Assembly (NCBI GenBank): GCA_029964075.1
Contig: CM057144.1
Location: 12,919,281 to 12,983,280 of the forward strand
DNA length: 64,000 bases
Direction of reading: 5' to 3'
DNA from: Patiria pectinifera
Taxonomy: Eukaryota > Echinodermata > Asteroidea > Valvatida > Asterinidae
The position numbers were made by a program, and so were the translations under genes. Below the pieces are notes generated by a model. That model made no database searches. It saw only the letters and a list, made by a program, of their open reading frames with translations, and was not told the DNA's origin. Each line of letters starts with the position of its first letter. The stretch's first letter is position 1. Below are positions 63,601 through 64,000 of the stretch, piece after piece.

Positions 63601-64000
63601 AAATACGACTGGGTGGGTAGGCATTACATTCACTGTGTGGACTTCCGAACTAAAGAGGTCCACATAAACCAGGTAGAGGAGACGTTGTGTGGACTTGCCC
63701 AAGTCCACACACTTGGGCAAGTCCACACACTTAGCAAGTCCACACACTGTGTGGACTTGGGCAAGTCCACACAGTGTTTCTCCATTTCTGGAAAACAGGT
63801 TTAGAGGCATTTTTTGGGTTAGGTTTATCAGTGGCAAAATAAAGAGAAACACTAAAGGGAATCTTAGAAAAAAAATTGGCTTGAAAGAGTTTTCACAGTT
63901 TGAGAAAAAAGAGTTTTTTCACTGTTTTTTCTTAACTGCACGAAAGCAATAGAATGTCCACACTTGGTATGTAACGTAAACATGGGTGTTTATAATGTGT
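39595..64000 (+). CDS. Monoamine oxidase-like flavin amine oxidase, partial, with tandem alternative exon 6 array
   Basis: MAO oxidatively deaminates amines with covalently bound FAD at the mitochondrial outer membrane. Constitutive exons 39595-39643, 41785-41879, 46445-46582, 48661-48765 and 49964-50055 chain in phase and match human MAO-A/B from the N-terminus to about residue 159 (IIIGGGISG dinucleotide motif, [35 protein letters not shown]). Then six versions of the next exon follow at 51526-51667, 52886-53015, 54417-54546, 55677-55824, 58380-58521 and 60525-60669. The rest (ERKFVGGSGQ onward, the FAD-linking Cys and the membrane anchor) is not in the window. Orthology to MAO is clear in family terms; whether it deaminates the classical monoamines is unknown. 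Confidence 0.9.
40039..40400 (+). repeat. Tandem repeat, about 111-bp unit, three and a fraction copies
   Basis: The phrases GGCTACGCGGATACGGAGTG and CACAAAAGGAATGGGAGTTG recur at about 40039, 40148, 40258 and, in part, 40369. Located in MAO intron 1. Confidence 0.85.
41050..41560 (+). repeat. Family Z repeat
   Basis: Copy of 6370-7040 with a different centre; ends in TTTTTGGATAGCTGCAAATG. Confidence 0.65.
41785..41879 (+). CDS. MAO exon 2
   Basis: Encodes [20 protein letters not shown] then [12 protein letters not shown], the rest of the Rossmann fold; the Glu of VVEARDR binds the ribose of FAD in this family. Phase 1 in (TTTTTTTAG), phase 0 out (gtaaga). Confidence 0.93.
41880..44990. other. 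MAO intron 2, no gene seen
   Basis: Contains a segment at 42715-43030 with repeated TTGTCTCTTCGTGAAAACTC-like phrases and an open frame at 43653-43877 without recognised domain. The part at 43240-43410 resembles 26090-26240. Confidence 0.4.
44990..46030. mobile_element. tRNA-SINE tandem array, family D: three minus copies and one facing plus copy
   Basis: The tRNA-like head (complement of GTTAGCTCGGTGGTCGAGTG, B box GGGTTCGAGTCCC) recurs at about 45065-45150, 45312-45397 and 45560-45645 in minus orientation, 247-248 bp apart. A partial plus-oriented copy at 45838-46010 faces them. A second tandem pair with the same 248-bp period is at 61950-62395. Confidence 0.85.
46445..46582 (+). CDS. MAO exon 3
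   Basis: Encodes [20 protein letters not shown] and [18 protein letters not shown]. The Tyr of [10 protein letters not shown] corresponds to MAO-B Tyr60 of the cavity and is kept. Phase 0 on both sides; donor gtaagt. Confidence 0.95.
46640..46880 (+). repeat. Dispersed repeat, family W
   Basis: Third copy of the element at 29645-29885 and 33870-34140. Confidence 0.65.
46900..48660. other. MAO intron 3, no gene seen
   Basis: A repeat at about 47990-48175 is the complement of 63410-63600 (phrases GAGAACAACAGATCCTT and TATTACAGGGACAAAGGAAA-like). Otherwise no feature recognised. Confidence 0.4.
48661..48765 (+). CDS. MAO exon 4
   Basis: Encodes [20 protein letters not shown] and [12 protein letters not shown]. 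By gap-free alignment with MAO-B, Pro102 is Thr, Phe103 is Trp, Pro104 is kept, and Trp119 is Ile, so the cavity entrance differs from vertebrate MAO. Phase 0 both sides; donor gtaagt. Confidence 0.93.
48775..49955 (+). repeat. G-rich minisatellite, GGATGTGGATGCAGATGGGG type, filling MAO intron 4
   Basis: About 1.2 kb of 6-, 12- and 18-bp periods (GGATGT, GGATGCAGATGGGGTTGT) with a higher-order 84-bp unit near 49600-49830. G is almost confined to the sense strand, where T rather than C fills the gaps. Long open frames on both strands (a His/Pro-rich one on the minus strand, Gly/Trp/Asp-rich ones on the plus strand) come from the periodicity. Confidence 0.9.
49964..50055 (+). CDS. MAO exon 5, last constitutive exon before the array
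   Basis: Encodes [20 protein letters not shown] then [11 protein letters not shown], near identical in layout to MAO-B [31 protein letters not shown]. Ends in GA, phase 2, at gtaagt; every array copy starts with A and so completes the Glu codon. Confidence 0.95.
50056..51525. other. MAO intron before the array
   Basis: No further exon copy seen. This is where a shared docking site for mutually exclusive splicing would be expected; I could not identify one by eye. Confidence 0.4.
51526..51667 (+). CDS. MAO alternative exon 6a
   Basis: 142 bases; 47 residues from [10 protein letters not shown] to ENGGQ, the same length as the human segment with no gap. It keeps the MAO ending NGGQ and has Phe at the gate position (MAO-B Ile199, MAO-A Phe208). 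Acceptor ATCATTTAG, donor gtacca. The most MAO-like copy. Confidence 0.88.
52313..52555 (-). mobile_element. Truncated family A SINE
   Basis: Contains TCAACAATTAGGTACTCAGG and GCCAGAAACACCGGCGCAAA, as in 9300-9709, but lacks the tRNA head. Confidence 0.8.
52886..53015 (+). CDS. MAO alternative exon 6b
   Basis: 130 bases; 43 residues from [10 protein letters not shown] to IAAQ. Four residues shorter than 6a, with the gap at the gate loop. Acceptor with a good pyrimidine tract (TTTATTTTCCTGACTGCAG), donor gttggt. Confidence 0.87.
54115..54262 (-). mobile_element. tRNA-like SINE fragment
   Basis: On the minus strand: GTGCGGTCTAACGGTAGAGC (A box) and GTGGGTTCGAGCCC (B box), then a body ending ACCGGGATT. 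Different from families A, B and D. Confidence 0.6.
54417..54546 (+). CDS. MAO alternative exon 6c
   Basis: 130 bases; 43 residues from [10 protein letters not shown] to NAAQ; closest to 6b, with the same four-residue gap. Acceptor TCTGAACACAG, donor gttggt. Confidence 0.87.
55677..55824 (+). CDS. MAO alternative exon 6d
   Basis: 148 bases; 49 residues from [10 protein letters not shown] to EDGAE, two longer than 6a. The conserved WY at positions 28-29 is FH. Acceptor TTTTATTCCCCCCACAG, donor gtgtgt. Closest to 6e. Confidence 0.82.
55900..56500. mobile_element. Inverted-repeat element between exons 6d and 6e
   Basis: Left end (TATGACCATAGATATAG, then GACTAGATCGGCAGCGCGT) and right end are complementary over about 55 bp. 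GGTCACGTGCTGGAGGAAAG occurs twice inside. No transposase. Confidence 0.7.
57559..57745 (+). mobile_element. Truncated family B SINE
   Basis: Matches the first half of 21061-21425, including the B box GGGTTCGAGTCC. Confidence 0.8.
57765..58326. mobile_element. DNA transposon relic with inverted ends and 6-bp target duplication
   Basis: The element 57771-58320 begins CAGGGCTGCCAACT and ends AGTTGGCAGCCCTG, flanked by ATGTAA on both sides. It interrupts the duplicated intron segment that precedes exon 6e and that is continuous before 6d. Confidence 0.85.
58380..58521 (+). CDS. MAO alternative exon 6e
   Basis: 142 bases; 47 residues from [10 protein letters not shown] to ESGAE, no stop. The WY pair is RH, and Lys occupies a position that is Cys172 in MAO-B, so this copy may be the least functional. 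Acceptor TTTATTCCCCCACAG, donor gtgtgt. Confidence 0.8.
59375..59890 (-). repeat. Family X repeat, minus orientation
   Basis: Complement of 13885-14455 (AACGTTCAACCAACAAAAGG, GACCGGCCACGTGACA). Confidence 0.7.
60525..60669 (+). CDS. MAO alternative exon 6f
   Basis: 145 bases; 48 residues from [10 protein letters not shown] to DSDTQ. Retains CWYV as in 6a. Acceptor TTCGTTTTCCACAG, donor gtgtgt. The last copy seen in the window; the array may continue to the right. Confidence 0.85.
60670..61549. other. MAO intron, no further exon seen
   Basis: No seventh copy and no constitutive exon 7 (ERKFVGGSGQ-like) is recognisable here. Confidence 0.4.
61550..61880 (-). repeat. Family X repeat, minus orientation, second copy
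   Basis: Shares GATGTGGCGCAGAGCGCAGC and AACGTTCAACCAATAAAAGG with 59375-59890. Confidence 0.7.
61950..62395 (+). mobile_element. tRNA-SINE tandem pair, family D
   Basis: Two plus-oriented copies with B boxes GGGTTCGAGTCCC and CAGTTCGAGTCCC start 248 bp apart (61954 and 62202), the same period as the minus array at 44990-46030. Confidence 0.85.
62396..63640. other. MAO intron or downstream region, no gene seen
   Basis: The part at 63410-63600 repeats 47990-48175 in the opposite orientation and is echoed at 60340-60400. A frame at 63106-63534 spans it and is not supported. Confidence 0.4.
63640..63785. repeat. Nested palindrome of GTGTGGACTTGCCCAAGTCC units
   Basis: Four alternating units of CAAGTCCACAC and GTGTGGACTTG with the palindromic core CTTGGGCAAG or TTGCCCAA lie within 110 bp, so several alternative hairpins can form. 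Confidence 0.85.

Overview
The window is eukaryotic genomic DNA: short exons in phase, long repeat-filled introns, tRNA-derived SINEs, MITE-like elements and a 5'-truncated LINE. Gene content (an ERCC5/XPG orthologue with intron phases that chain cleanly, a vertebrate-like monoamine oxidase, a RING/B-box/NHL TRIM protein, a C-type lectin with a PAN domain) suggests a marine invertebrate deuterostome, most likely an echinoderm, hemichordate or lancelet. I infer this from gene types and repeat style only; the species is not identifiable from what I can see.

Layout. 690-860 (minus) is the first coding exon of an unidentified single-pass membrane protein that runs off the left edge. 861-5448 is intergenic with a hAT-like MITE and a LINE reverse transcriptase relic. 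5449-36569 (plus) is a complete ERCC5/XPG gene: I could chain 14 exons with consistent phases into 1248 codons. Nested in its introns are an intronless lectin/PAN gene (12293-13021, plus) and a two-coding-exon TRIM gene (20276-22769, minus). From 39595 (plus) a monoamine oxidase gene starts. Five constitutive exons are followed by a tandem array of six divergent versions of the next exon (51526-60669). The remaining MAO exons must lie beyond 64000.

The main candidate new system is the MAO exon array. Each of the six copies has its own AG acceptor and GT donor, enters in phase 2, leaves in phase 0, has no stop, and has a length of 1 modulo 3, so including two at once breaks the frame. The segment corresponds to MAO-B residues of about 160-206, which form one wall of the substrate cavity and include the isoleucine gate. 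The copies differ precisely at the cavity-lining positions and in the length of the gate loop. This looks like a Dscam-style mutually exclusive cassette that would let one locus make amine oxidases of different substrate range.

A second unusual theme is in ERCC5. Four exons (3, 5, 9 and 10) are accompanied by tandem copies of their own edge together with the splice site. The extreme case is exon 10, preceded by 16 extra 41-bp copies of its acceptor and first 30 or so bases. The ERCC5 intron at 34749-35490 is a minor-class AT-AC intron with a perfect U12 branch-point motif.
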